Positions 1-11,505 of a stretch of DNA of 64,000 nucleotides are shown here, piece after piece. The DNA is taken from NCBI RefSeq assembly GCF_051020955.1, contig NC_135018.1, forward strand, positions 5,060,814 through 5,124,813, in the 5' to 3' direction. Both the position numbers and the translations under genes were made by a program. How positions within the stretch are numbered: the first letter of the stretch is position 1; each line of letters starts with the position of its first letter. This DNA comes from Megalopta genalis. Its lineage: Eukaryota; Arthropoda; Insecta; Hymenoptera; Halictidae. The notes below the pieces were generated by a model. The model saw only the letters and a list, made by a program, of their open reading frames with translations, was not told where the DNA came from and searched no databases.

Positions 1-1299
1 AAGATCGAAACTTGATGTAAGCAAATTTTTCTACAAACGAAAATTAATTATGATTTTTTCAATCGAATTATGTATATTTTAATGTATTGAACGCCGTGCA
101 TTATTTCGTATAAAAGAGTAACATTGCAAGGGAAAAATTGCTCGACTGAGGACGCATTACTTTCGGTTCCGTTTTTTGGAATGTACAAATTGGGGTACCG
201 CTACTATGTAGAAACATTCCAATATTCTCTACTATACACTACTGAGATGCCGTACATAGGTGTTACTGTAGGAAAGAAAATAGTGAATTTCAAAGAGCGA
301 ACCGAACGTTTCAGTGATTTATTTATTCACAAACAGACAGCAAATATTGGTGTGCGAAATAGTGAGCTTTGAGCATCGATGCATCCTCCATCTCGAAAGC
401 GTTTCGGTACGTATCTACAACACAGCATGTCAAACTTCATTTGAATCGATCGCGGCGGAAACTCTTCTTCTTGTTTTACATCTTCCCCGGTAGTTCGTAA
501 GCCGCATTCTATTTTAATTTTACAGAAAGAAAATACTGAGATAGCTGGAATACTCGCGGACTATTTATGATTTCTTCACCAAGAATTCTGACGAGTTCCT
601 GCTAAAATACTTTATAAGAATGTGGGCCAAGTAGAAGATCTACATTGCTCGAGCTGCATAAATATCTTTGTGCGCGTGAAACGAAATGCCTATATTGTGG
701 TGAGCAATGTACTACAAACGAAGAACAAAGACAAAAATTGTAAGGCGTAAATGAATTTTGTCTTAAATTATAATTATTACTTAAATTACTTAGTAATTCC
801 CGAATTTAAACGTCAGATGGTAAGATATAATATTTTTATACAAAAGTTTTCGATACTCAAACTATGTGAACAAATGTTAGGTTCATATTTCTAAAAGAAT
901 TAAAGGTGATTCTTTATGATGCCTGAATAAAAAGTAACGACAGTGAAAAAGCGAGTAGCTGCATCGTGTGAGCACTGTTACTCAAATAATTATTGCAGAA
1001 TCAAAATTACAGTATGCAAACCGTAGAAAATGCAATACACACGTGTCTCATTTGAATCTACAAACGCAATTGTCATCATATACGGTTGTTAATTGAAAAA
1101 TATTTCAAAAACAATTTATTTTGTTTCGAGAAGACAATCTCCACTAAGTAGGTATTAATTTTCGTATGCCATAAATCCAGCAGTTTGAGACACATTTCAA
1201 TTTCAATATTGCAATTACGTAAAATGTACAGTTGTACTCGGTGAATTGAAACTAAAATATCTTCTAAATTATTGATTCTACAATATCCACAGATTAATA
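1..1299. other. Non-coding, no feature seen
   Basis: AT-rich sequence. The one open frame of note (near 124-372, plus) starts at a TTG, has no splice boundaries and no recognisable domain. I see nothing else here. Confidence 0.6.
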
Positions 1300-1514
1300 C
1301 AGTAAATTATCCCTAATTGACGCTCAGATTGTGCACAAAAATAGACAATTCGAAAAGAGGAGATACGATTATCCGATCCTTGCGGCTCGTTTTTATCGTT
1401 GTTGACGATCGGTAACTGTAAAAACGAGCCGCAAGACTCGAATAATCGTATCTCCTCTTCCCAAATTGTCCATTTTTGTGTACAATTTGAGCGTCAATTA
1501 GGGAAAATTTACTG
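1300..1514. mobile_element. Palindromic Tc1/mariner-type MITE (CAGT...ACTG ends)
   Basis: The element is almost one perfect foldback. The left arm (1300 to about 1393) and right arm (about 1420 to 1514) are reverse complements, sharing the CAGTAAAT terminus, CCTAATTGACGCTCA, the GCACAAAAATAGACAATT stretch and a GAGGAGATACGATTAT stretch. A loop of about 25 bp around TCGTTGTTGACGATCGGTAA separates them. CAGT ends and a TA on the left flank fit the Tc1/mariner superfamily. The right flank reads TG, so the second TA may have mutated. There is no coding capacity. If transcribed it would make a long hairpin RNA. Confidence 0.85.
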
Positions 1515-3200
1515 TGCCCCGCTCTATAGACTGATGCGAAAAGAATTATACGATTTCACAAGCTTCACGTGTTAACGAAACAAACTTCTTTGTAATGCAA
1601 TTTAATGCCCCCAAGACATAACAAATCGAAACATTTCACAAATACTGACCAGTTCTAAAGATAATCGTATTTACAAATTAAAATCCAGCAACCTGTGCAC
1701 ACATCAAATGTAAAATTGCAACACGAAGCAGACATGAATTGCTATCGATACTTGTGCCGTTCAAAACACGATTACCATGGAACTTCTGCGCGAAGCGTCC
1801 TCCGATGTTGCCAATGATTCCCAAGTAGTAACTCGCCAGAAATACTTCGCGTATCGTAACGGCGAGGAAATTATTTAAACGTAATCATCTGCATATTCGG
1901 CCAGCTGATGCTCGAGATGCAAAAATAAATGGGAAATACGGTCGGGTTGCCACTGGGAATCATTCTGCAGTTACCACCCAACTCCCCGCGGCACCCCTCT
2001 TATCTCAAACTTCTACCTGGCCGTGGCAATATTTTCCAACGAGAGGTAAAAGAGGAAGCAGTTTCGAAGATCGCCCGGAACATCTCGATGCATCATATCC
2101 GATCGAGCACTCGAGCCGGGAACGTGATCCTCCTTCGGAAATCGAGGAAAAGGGGGGACGATGAAATTCCACGGAGGGTGGTAAGGCACGTGCGCCGTAT
2201 GTACGACGTCGAATATTCATACGTCATCGGGGCCCTTTTATTTACGACGTGCAAGAGCTCCCCGAGAGGCCGGTAAAACTCGGCTGTTGGATCGCACGAA
2301 ATCATGATCGCGGCTACACCACCCTCTTGTTCGCCCGAATTTCATGTAGCGCGACCAAGCGAACAGTTGACAGGGTGTCGTTAATTTTCATTAGGCTGCG
2401 ACAAAACTGGGGCCCCTCGCGGTACTGGCTTTTCCTCGATTTTCCGTCCCCGTAAAACCACAATGGTGGAGAATGCGAAATAAGCCCTGACGAGTGCACT
2501 GACAATTTGGACATTACACAATTTTTCCTTTGTTGCGGGGGAGACTGGGCTCGAATGTAACAATTTAACTACGATTACGCAACAATTATTAAATTCAAAA
2601 CAAAATGTTACCCACACAAAGCAGAGGCACACGCGTCCGATGTGTTCCTAGTTGAAAATGACGACAATGGGAAAGCGAGACGGTGGCGGGAGTCAGGGGG
2701 CGTTGTTTGTTTTTAATCGGCCAGACTCGAGTTTGTTTAAATCTGTCTGTCTGTCACAAATTTAGCGTTGCGGCTAACTTGGGGTTAACATCATTTCTGC
2801 CAATAAGGGAAACGCGTTTATCCTACTTCTGCGAGGCGTTTTTTCTCAGCGAACTTTTTCTGAGCAACGGGCAGTACTTTGAACTAACTATGTCGGAAGC
2901 GATAAATAACGTTTTAATAGAATAATTAATTTGTACTATATCTTATGTTAAAGAACATAAAATATTTGCCAGTTATAGCTTAACATTATAGCGTTACACG
3001 ACACCTTCAGGCAAATGAACATTCATAAAAGTGACATATATATTTTGTTCGCTAGAACAAGGATATCTGCTCCAAGATAACCACTATTATTATATTTACA
3101 TTTGTGTAATATATATTTTAATTTACAGCTCTTGGAATGGATATGTTATGCCAGATGCCATATATTGCACAGATATGCACTTTTAGTAATAATTTTAATA
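1515..3200. other. GC-richer non-coding patch (about 1770-2640)
   Basis: Between about 1770 and 2640 the GC content rises well above its surroundings, and several overlapping frames on both strands stay open for 65-115 codons. None has convincing splice borders, a domain or a clear start. Elevated GC removes stop codons and explains these frames. It could be a promoter or conserved regulatory region, but I cannot show that. Confidence 0.35.
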
Positions 3201-3515
3201 TCATTGCACTACATCACGTGTGTAGCATTCAGCAAAAGCAGTTAGATATTTATTTTCCATTCCAATTAATGCCTGCTTGAGCGGAATGTAATTAACACAT
3301 TCATAGATATCGGCATGCCATAGAATACCATTCAATTCGGTGAACAATGCTGTCATAAACCGCGATTCCTTTGAGGCATACTTGTCGGTCGACAATTCTC
3401 GGAATCGTTCCCCTAATTGTGATCTGCAAGCGATTCTACTTATGTAGGTGTATTGTCGCTTTCCGCCTTTAACATGGGAGGCTAGAGACAAATTGGTTTC
3501 CAGAAATTTCCTCCT
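3201..3515 (-). CDS. Possible terminal exon or gene fragment, unidentified
   Basis: On the minus strand a frame of 104 codons runs from just after an in-frame TAG (3518-3516) to a TGA at 3203-3201. The TAG coincides with a possible splice acceptor (CGGCAATTAG before AGGAGG). The translation is of high complexity and does not look like translated AT-rich filler: it contains RQYTYISRIACRSQLGERF, then FRELSTDKYASKESRFM, then LNGILWHADIYECVNY. There is no initiating ATG near the start, so if it is real it is a 3' exon or a decayed fragment. I do not recognise the family and found no partner exon upstream on the same strand. Confidence 0.3.
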   Translation of the reverse strand, partial: RRKFLETNLSLASHVKGGKRQYTYISRIACRSQLGERFRELSTDKYASKESRFMTALFTELNGILWHADIYECVNYIPLKQALIGMENKYLTAFAECYTRDVVQ

Positions 3516-6500
3516 CTAATTGCCGAATTCGCGGCACGAAAAAATCGATTCATTCATTATCTCCTTGAGATATGGATTAAAACGTTCACTCTGTTATGTC
3601 GCTCACAATTACATAGAATTATTCGTCTAAACTTTAAAGGTATTTTTACTTTTGATTTGGAAAATACAAGAGAATCGATAGAGTTATTAATATTACAAAT
3701 TAACTCCTCTGTCTCCGTCTCTCATTAAATAAATTTCTTTCATTTTATCGAGTTTTTGTATCTATTCACTTTTTAACTTGCCATTTACGTAAGCGTAATA
3801 GAGATCTTTTGAAAATATACGATTGTTAATGGCGATCATAAGGGAAATTAGTAAATTCATCGCGGTTGATTTTGGTACACACGATAACTGGGGGAACCTT
3901 GCCAAATTCGTACTGGTCACCTAGATCATATCTCGCTAATTCATTATTATTTATTATATGCGACATCTGGCAACAAACATCGCATCTATAATCTGTCGAT
4001 TCTATAATGCTGACTTTTTCCTACTGCTCTCCAAATCGAGTTTAAAAAATCACATAGAACTGATGTAACTTTCATCAATTATATAATATTTGCAATTTAA
4101 TTTCGGCTTCATTTGTACTATCTTGTGTAGTAACGTATATTTTACATTGTACAAATGTAAAAATGCATTTCGACATATGTAAGTGTATGAACACAGAGAA
4201 AAATGAAGACACACCTGCAAGCTTTCACGTTGTTCAAGAATTTAAAAGACCACTCCTCTAACTTTAAAAAGAGTCGCATAACAAATTGCACAAGCAGCAA
4301 AATTTTTAACGACTTAAAAGAGTATGCACCGCGTTTTCCGACAAGCGAGAATTTAAAATGGCAAATAGCAAAGCTGCAACAATGAATGCCTTTAACTGTG
4401 AAACATAAAGAAGCGTGTTTACAGCTTGCACGAAACTGTGTTTCCTGAAAGGCTAGTGGAGAACTGAAATATTCAGAGACGTGAAACAATTTAATTTGCA
4501 GGTAGCCGGTGGGTTTGAATTATCATTTTCTTTGACGGACAGGTTCCTTTTAAGATGTCGTCAAAGAAGTAGTGGTAGTGTCGCAGTTTGTACCGACATT
4601 GACTAATAGAATGCAGATTTCTTTATTCCAGATGAAATCTTTTTCTAATTAAAAAAAAAACGGAATCGAAAAGAGGTTAATTTCTGCTACTGTTCATTTT
4701 AATCAGTTGAGGATCAGTTAACAATAATCTTCATCTTTTCCCGAAGTTTTTAAGGCTTCATATTTAACATAGTTTTTGTCATAAATGTTTAAAATTCTGT
4801 TTATCAATTATTTCGTCATAATATTTTACTGAAAGAACAGCGGACTCAACGAAATCAAGAACAAATTATAGCTTGTAATTATATTCTTCAGTATAATAAT
4901 TCTACAAATACATACGTGTGCTAAATTTTTTGAATATTTCAAAATCTACTCAAAAAAGAAATTTTTTAAATACTCGAAGGAACAAATTCTTTCGAGTTAT
5001 TTGTGCAACAACGAATTAAAATCTCTTCGTTTGTTTCCCTTGTATTCTTTTTTAATTTTTATATATGACCAACAACGTATTTTTTCGCCGTGTCGGTATA
5101 CAGGGAGCTATATATTTATATGCACGATATCGATGTGACCGTAAACTAAACTCTCGAACGGTTGCAACGATGAATGTCGATACATTTCTTTCTATGTGTC
5201 TCTATACTAAACAAAACGCGATTTATTTTTGTTGAGAAATTTGTAAAAATTGTAAAAATTCGTAATACATAGACTGTAAACCTTTATGCATATACGTGCA
5301 GATTTTCAAAATACACAAGTAAACGTATAAATTAACAACATCTGATAGCATTTTTATTTTCTTTACACAATGAATAATTCTTTATTTGACGTAGAAAATT
5401 TTACTCCAATACTAATTTTCGTAAAACGTTGTATGGAAATGTGAGAATTTGTTTAAATGGTTATAACACACATATTCGTCCGACCATTTAGCGTCTTTGA
5501 AGCGCAGAAACGGAACGAATTTATGTTAAAACACAATACATCACGAAATATTGTGTCAATTGAACACATGGAATTTTGGATGACTTTTGCAAAGACCTAA
5601 TAGAGCATTATAAACCTGCAGCATTATATTATACATCGTACATTATCTGCTCATACTTTCCTCTCCATTTCACTCACACTCAATTTCATTTCCGATGCAT
5701 TCAAGAGGCAGGCGAACCGTGCGTTGGGAGGTCGGAGTCGTCAATTCCCAGAACAGCTACTACCCGCATAACAGACGTGTCGGTGAGGCTTGCAGCATTT
5801 TGGAGGTCATACACAAGTGTCCCCAAGTATCTAGCTAGACTCTTGGCTATTTCAGACACTTAGAAATATCTGACATACAATGTATAGATATTACGATATT
5901 ATATTTGTTTCTCAATCAAATTCATGTTCATTTAATAGTTTGTTATCGTACGAACAACAAAATTTATTCAATATTAATCGGTTCTCCATCTTGGTTAAAC
6001 TGATCTTACAACTGTTTCTTGGCATTTGGTTTTGATTTTCTCACTTACTTCAACTCACAATTTGAATCTCTTCGATCACTCTGAAATAATTCACAGTTTT
6101 TTAAAACCGCAAATAGCGAACTAAGATTATAAGTAATTATATCAGGTGCACTGCGATGAGGACATACAACAAAATGGAATACTGTGCAAGTTTCTGTCTT
6201 CTTTTTGCAATACGAATTCTAACGGCACCATTCATTAGATTAGAGGCATCTGTTGTGCAAGACTAATATAATATCTGCGAAATAAAATAATAAATCGACA
6301 AACAAATGTATATTTACAGGATATTTTCTCGATTTCAGAAAATTGTGTTACCATTACGTTACATATCGAATAAACAATAATTATAAATGTTATATACAAT
6401 GTATGTTTATTTTATGAAACCAGTTATTTTTTGTTGCCATTGTCTGTACTTTACATAGAAAATATATTGATTTCTCATTTTTTTGAATATATGGAACACA

Positions 6501-6561
6501 TAAATGTGAGATGAAAATGCAGCTTGAGAAAATAATTTGGTAATTATTGGGAACACGATCC
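3516..6561. other. Non-coding, AT-rich
   Basis: I see no supportable gene. Overlapping frames at 4142-4489 (minus) and 4203-4385 (plus) contradict each other and lack splice context. A GC-richer island at 5690-5866 follows an acceptor-like ATGCATTCAAG and stays open in one plus frame, but it has no recognisable domain. Confidence 0.45.
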
Positions 6562-7081
6562 TCTACACCAATTTCAATGATTTTGAAACATATTGTCAAG
6601 GTCATCATTCTGAACAACTTTTTCCTATATAGGTCACCGCCTTTAGCTTCCGACATATTTACGAAAATATGTTTCATATATGATATGTATATGTTTTCTC
6701 CGTGGTGTTCTATAGTTCACATAACACAATTTTAGCATTGTTTACATACGGTGTTGGTAAGGTTAGGTATGCGAGAAAGTGGAGGGAGCCGGTCTCACCG
6801 TCACAAATGCAAAAAACCATGGACGGTGCGAAACGTTGGATGCTATGTGAATATATGTATGTATACATATATAGCAACGCGAATTTGACGCATCTTTCAA
6901 TTCAGTTTTCTCGAAAACGAAGCCTTAAATAAAATTATTCCTCTTTCTCGATTTATTTTTGCATGCAGAATCACCCCCTTGCCGGTTGTACCACGATTTT
7001 CCGAACACCCTGAATATAGGATAAAGCTGTTCAGAATAATGACCTCGACAACATATTTCAACATCATTGAAATCGGTGTTG
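6562..7081. repeat. Inverted pair of about 68 bp flanking a repeat with a CACCCTG edge
   Basis: The arm at 6562-6630 (TACACCAATTTCAATGAT through TCATCATTCTGAACAA to TCCTATAT) reappears as its reverse complement at 7014-7081 (ATAGGATAAAGCTGTTCAG through ATTGAAATCGGTGT). The 380 bp between them ends at 6980-7010 with a GC-richer GTACCACGATTTTCCGAACACCCTG segment of the type seen at insect repeat edges. It reads as two inverted copies of one repeat or the arms of a decayed foldback element. It does not code. Confidence 0.6.
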
Positions 7082-9594
7082 AATGATTATTTTTAATTCA
7101 AATAAAATGTCAAACTACTTACCCATACTATGCAGCATAAATGAAAACTGCTCTTTGCAGAACTAGCTAAATTGGTTTTGCTCGCACACATACCACACCC
7201 ATAAACTAACATATACGTAATCTAATGTTCTCCATATTTCAAGAAATCCATAATGCTCGGAACGGTTCGTTCTGCGTAATGTACGTTCGCATAAACGAGA
7301 GGAGGATGAAACAAAAAAACACTGAAGCATTGTAATATAGTACCAGCACAGAGAACGGCGAAAAATCTTTTGTGAAACATGATCTACCGTTGTAATAATT
7401 CCCTTAACGATTTCACCGAGCGATTTAAATCTTCTCGAAGACATCCTCCAATCGCGGGTATTAAAACGCGATACTATCGGCGAAGAAGGATATTGTTAGG
7501 AAGCGGAAACAATCGGAACGCAATCGGAAATTCACTTCCCTGCCTATGAAATGCACATTGAACAAGTTTGAAAACGATCACAGGAATTGATTTACCACGT
7601 TATCTAAGAGTGTGTGATCTACTGTAAATGTTATGCACACTATTCTTGCCATTATTCAGGAATTGAGATCTGCGATAATTGTTATTTGTTCGTATTAATT
7701 TTTTCAAGTTGACTAGATCCTGAATGTTGACTATATTTTCAAGGGTAATAAAAATAGTGAAAGAAGAATTGCAATTAGAAGAAACATTTAAATACGAACA
7801 TATTGTGGATACCATTGTGAATACCATTGAAGTTGCTTGCCTTTTTCACGATGTGTTGTCGGGGCTAGCTAATTTAATTTGATAACGTAAACAAGAACGA
7901 TGCAGGGTTCGTGTCGAATACAGACCCGGGGCATCGAAGAGTTAATCACAGTATAATCGATGAACTTCTGTTATCGAAAGCTACTAAATCGACTTGTCAC
8001 TGGCTCCGTTCTTTCTCGACATTTTTGGTTCTTGTTTGACAAACTGCTTCCGAATATTCGATTCTGATGTGTCACCGATGATGAATGCTCTCCTGGCGAA
8101 TGAATTACCACCAAGGGTTGGTAGCTTTAAACTTACCGCGTTTTGGAATTCAAATCCGTGGCTACTTCGATTATACCATAAGTATTGAGCCGTTTGCCAT
8201 CAATTCTTAATACTGCTCACATATTCTCATATATTTTATATCGGCCACGTTGGAATGTCCTTTTACCAACTATCACCTTCGTGTCTGGATTGAGATTTAA
8301 ATAAAAACGAACGGGAAACGCGATTATTGTTAGGAAGAGATTAAAGTGTCAGCGTATAATGAAGAAAAAGTCGATCCCCGCAACAAGAAATTGCTCGCTT
8401 TTGGAAAAACATTATGAAATATAAGATAAAAAGACCATAGGCTAAGTAGCTTTTTTCCCGTAGTCTCAGGAGCGCATTCGTATCACAAGCTCCATTGTTG
8501 ATTTTAATTAGACATCCCCTGATTTTATAAAAATCCGGTACGCATGCTCGGCGAAGTCTAATCGACGAGCAGCGGTTTCAAAGAAGAATGAATCTGTGTC
8601 TAACGCGTATTATTCTAAATGCGGAGCTGGCTCTTTCATAGGCAGCGCGAGAGTGCATTACGCGTATTAGCCGAAATCACGCGTCACAAAAGCGGCGTGA
8701 TGTAACGAACGGTGGAATGCGGGGGTGGCGTATTAGAGCAGCGTAGAATTTCCGGCTTTTGAGTCACCGTGAAAGGGAAATTATGTCCGATTTCGCTGCT
8801 TCGATCGTCACGGGCGAACACGTGCGTGTACCTATGTGTAACGAAGGCTCGACTGGTAGGGCGCATGGCTTGGCGCGTACAACGATCTTTTATGCGAGCA
8901 GGCAGTCGAATACTACTCGACGAATAGTCAATGCCGTTGTCCCGAACTCCAGGATCCGTGAACACCAACGACATCAAACGACCGCTACATACCTGGCAAA
9001 AGTCGATCAGCTTGGCCACGATGCAGCTTCACCGCGGATGCGGCTGGTCTCGTTTGATTAAGCGTAATCTCGCGATGCGATCGGAAAAAAACATTGAATT
9101 CAATGCGGCGGGAACTCCGAGAAATTAACTCATCTTGTGCAGACTGTACAATTTCGTTTTTAGCAGATGTGAGAGATCGATCTGTTCACTTTCAGCGTTC
9201 AATTAAAATACCTCGGGTCGAGACGGAGACGAATGGATCGTGTTTAATCCATTGCACTGCGATTTCTTCCACTGCTAGTTTGATTAGCATTTCTTTTTCG
9301 GCACTAAATTCCAACACGAGAAAGACAATTTTATTTAGATTTAAAACAAGCGAATAGCATTCATATTGAATGGTGATTATTTATTTAGTGATTATAGTTG
9401 TTGTAGTTATAGTTTAGTGATTATAGTGCAAGAGATTAATCCTAGAACATTGAGGTTTTCATTACGCTTCTAACTCATGCAGGTAATAAACAGGAATCGA
9501 ACTGTGCAATTATCTTTTCTTAAGGTGTCCAGGAAAGTATGCAAAAATAGTATTTTTTGAAAAGAATAATTTTTAATTATTAAGATTTTATTTT
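7082..9594. other. Non-coding, with a GC-richer patch at 8640-9060
   Basis: No exon is supportable. At 8684-9061 both strands are open for 100-111 codons because of local GC content, and neither frame has splice borders or a domain. A minus frame at 7163-7444 begins with a real ATG (MSSRRFKSLGEIVKGI) but degenerates into low-complexity hydrophobic sequence. Confidence 0.4.
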
Positions 9595-9656
9595 GGATCA
9601 GCCGCAAACCTATAATGTTATTTATGTCGAAAAATAAAGGGGAGTTGTTCCAAGAC
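9595..9656 (+). repeat. Dispersed repeat, copy 1 (partner at 36779-36840)
   Basis: The stretch AATGTTATTTATGTCGAAAA then ATAAAGGGGAGTTGTTCCAAG matches 36779-36840 at most positions. Weaker similarity extends about 80 bp to the left, through an AT-rich stretch. The superfamily is not identified. Confidence 0.6.
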
Positions 9657-10452
9657 TAACTACTTGAACAGCCTAATTGTCGTTTACAAGAGAAATATTT
9701 TCTTCGCAAACGTTTTACGGGATTGTACAGTTTCGTTGATTTTGTATGATGGGCTATGGACTGCCCAGTCCGTACGAAAAAGCCTACCGTGGACTGCGTA
9801 CTTTTTACGAAAGAGCGCAAGTTGAGCAGACTGAATTTTCATTGCAAGGTATATATCGATTGTAACTGAAATAAATTATATGGTGACCTGAAAAGCCTTA
9901 ATAACCGTTTATTTTATTAAGCAACAATAACACAAACAATATATAACAGTAGTAAATTATATCTTTTAAATTGAAAATTTAATAATTTTGTATCGTCTGG
10001 TAAATCTCAAAGCAGGGTTCAATACATAAGCCAATGCTACATCTTTTGCATTCGTAACGCGAGTCAGTTCTGTGATTATTTTTAGTGCAAACAACGCAGC
10101 TGCGTCGTGAAGAATGTTTTTTATTTTCTTTAATTACGCAGGATGTAGGGAAATGCCTCTCCGTTAATCGAAGTGGAAAGTCGTTCAAATGAACTCCTCC
10201 TTTAGCCTCTACTCTATGCGGTGGGCATTCTCGCAAAATATCTTTTATGAGAAGCAGATGAAATTTTTCAAATGTGTCAGTTTTATTATTAGCATTTTTA
10301 TAAGGAATGTATGCATTATACAGGGTGTCCCAAAAAGGTCTCGCAAGCCAAAAGTAGGGGATTCCTGAGGTCATTTGAAGCAACTTTTTTCTTAGCGAAA
10401 ATGCAATCCGCGGCTTCGTTTACGAGTTATTAACGGAAAACAGTGACCAATC

Positions 10453-10668
10453 AGAGGCGAGATCAGCTGCCGCGAGGTGGCCGAGCCAACGGCGCCAGCG
10501 GTCGAGCGGTCGAATCCCAGCTCAGCTGGCGCGAGGCGGCCGAGCCAACAGCGCCAGCGGTTGAGCGATCGAATCCCAGCTCAGCTGGCGCAAGGCGGCC
10601 GAGCCAGCGGCGCCAGCGGTCGAGGCGGTCGAATCCCAGCTCAGCTGGCGCGAGGCGACCGAGCCAAT
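10453..10668 (+). repeat. GC-rich 59-bp tandem array in copy 1
   Basis: Units start with GAATCCCAGCTCAGCTGG at 10512, 10571 and 10631, preceded by a diverged partial unit. Each unit continues with GCGCGAGGCGGCCGAGCCAA and GCGCCAGCGGTCGAGCGGTC. The open frames through the array arise from the repeat and are not genes. Related arrays sit at 17580-17745 (same orientation) and 42745-42983 (inverted). Confidence 0.9.
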
Positions 10669-10739
10669 GAGCGGAATTGGGCTTCGTGCGCTGATTGACT
10701 GGGCCGGCTCGCGTCAACCGTACTCGATTCTTTCGTTAA

Positions 10740-11150
10740 CCCTTTCGCTACTACGGACCACTATAGTGGCTTTCCATATGATGCCACTGAGGTACTACGG
10801 ACCACTATAGTGGCTTTCCATTTGGTGCCACTGAGGTACTACGGACCACTATAGTGGCTTTCCATAAGATGCATTATATTGCATAATGTTATTTCCTCTC
10901 ATACTGTAAATTAAAGAGCGCATGCTAAGACGTTATAAAATACCCTGGAATACCCTTTATTTATAAATACCCTTTGGAGAAAAATTTTTTCGTTCGAAAA
11001 ATTCATTCAATTCAAACAGCTTAGGTTCTCCGCCGACCGCCGCGGAGTACCGACTTCCGCTGACGATCGCCGTCGCGTAGCGTGCAGTGATGTCGCAGCG
11101 CTCTGTTCAGCAGAAGTACCGCGACGGAGAATCCGCCCGTAGCGAAAGGG
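10740..11150. mobile_element. piggyBac-like MITE nested in copy 1 (TTAA duplications)
   Basis: 411 bp with 12-bp inverted ends CCCTTTCGCTAC / GTAGCGAAAGGG, flanked by TTAA at 10736-10739 and 11151-11154. The equivalent unoccupied site, TTTCGTTAATAACTCG, is intact at 17814-17829 in the related element, so the duplication and precise insertion can be checked inside this window. It is non-autonomous and carries a 44-bp tandem repeat near its left end. Confidence 0.92.
10749..10872 (+). repeat. 44-bp tandem repeat, about 2.8 copies
   Basis: Units start TACTACGGACCACTATAGTGG at 10749, 10793 and 10837, each followed by CTTTCCAT and, in the first two, GATGCCACTGAGG or TGGTGCCACTGAGG. Each unit holds the palindrome CCACTATAGTGG, which also occurs near the right end of the element at 17348-18015. 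Confidence 0.9.
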
Positions 11151-11410
11151 TTAATAACTCGTTAACGATGCCTCGGAGAAAATTTTCGCAAAGGAAAAAG
11201 TTGCTTCAAATGACATCAGGAACCTCCCATTTCTGGATTGCGAGACTTTTTCGGGATACCCTGTATATAGCGAGGTCTAAGAGGTGGAAGAAATATTTTT
11301 TATACCATTTTGTGCTTTTTCGAACGCAGTGAAGTGAACTCAAAATCATATCGATTTTATCAACTGCGCCCATCAAGGCATTGTAGTCTGCTACACACTT
11401 TGGTTTTCAA

Positions 11411-11505
11411 ACCAAAATCGAACGGTTATGCGAAAACGCATATATGGCTTCATAGTCAAAATCGAATGGTTGTGTGAGAACGCATATATGGGTTCACAGC
11501 GCTTA
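11411..11505 (-). repeat. Subterminal direct repeats of the decayed piggyBac element
   Basis: Two diverged copies of an AAAATCGAAYGGTTRTG ... AACGCATATATGG module lie immediately inside the 5' terminus (11510) of the piggyBac relic. Subterminal repeats like this are typical places for transposase binding. Their role here is inferred. Confidence 0.6.

Larger units (their letters stand above)
10321..11263. mobile_element. CAGGGTGTCC inverted-repeat element, copy 1, with nested insertion
   Basis: Left end CAGGGTGTCCCAAAAAGGTC, right end reverse complement CAGGGTATCCCGAAAAAGTC, with terminal inverted repeats of about 120 bp that include CATTTGAAGCAACTTTTT and TTAACGAGTTATTAACG. Between them lies a GC-rich 59-bp tandem array (10453-10668). 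The element sits in the piggyBac transposase reading frame. Removing it together with one TA restores the frame across the junction, so the target-site duplication is TA. It has no coding capacity. Excluding the nested element and its extra TTAA, it is 528 bp. Confidence 0.9.

Noticed and set aside
8684..9128. Several 65-111 codon frames on both strands
   Set aside because: GC-rich patch effect; no agreeing start, splice or domain evidence.
10500..10660. tRNA genes
   Set aside because: A- and B-box-like motifs are present but no acceptor stem or anticodon arm can be drawn; kept only as a promoter-like observation.
10443..10717. Overlapping Arg/Ser/Pro-rich open frames on both strands (also 17572-17821 and 42685-43053)
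   Set aside because: They follow the 59-bp GC-rich tandem array inside transposable elements; stop codons are absent because of composition, not coding.
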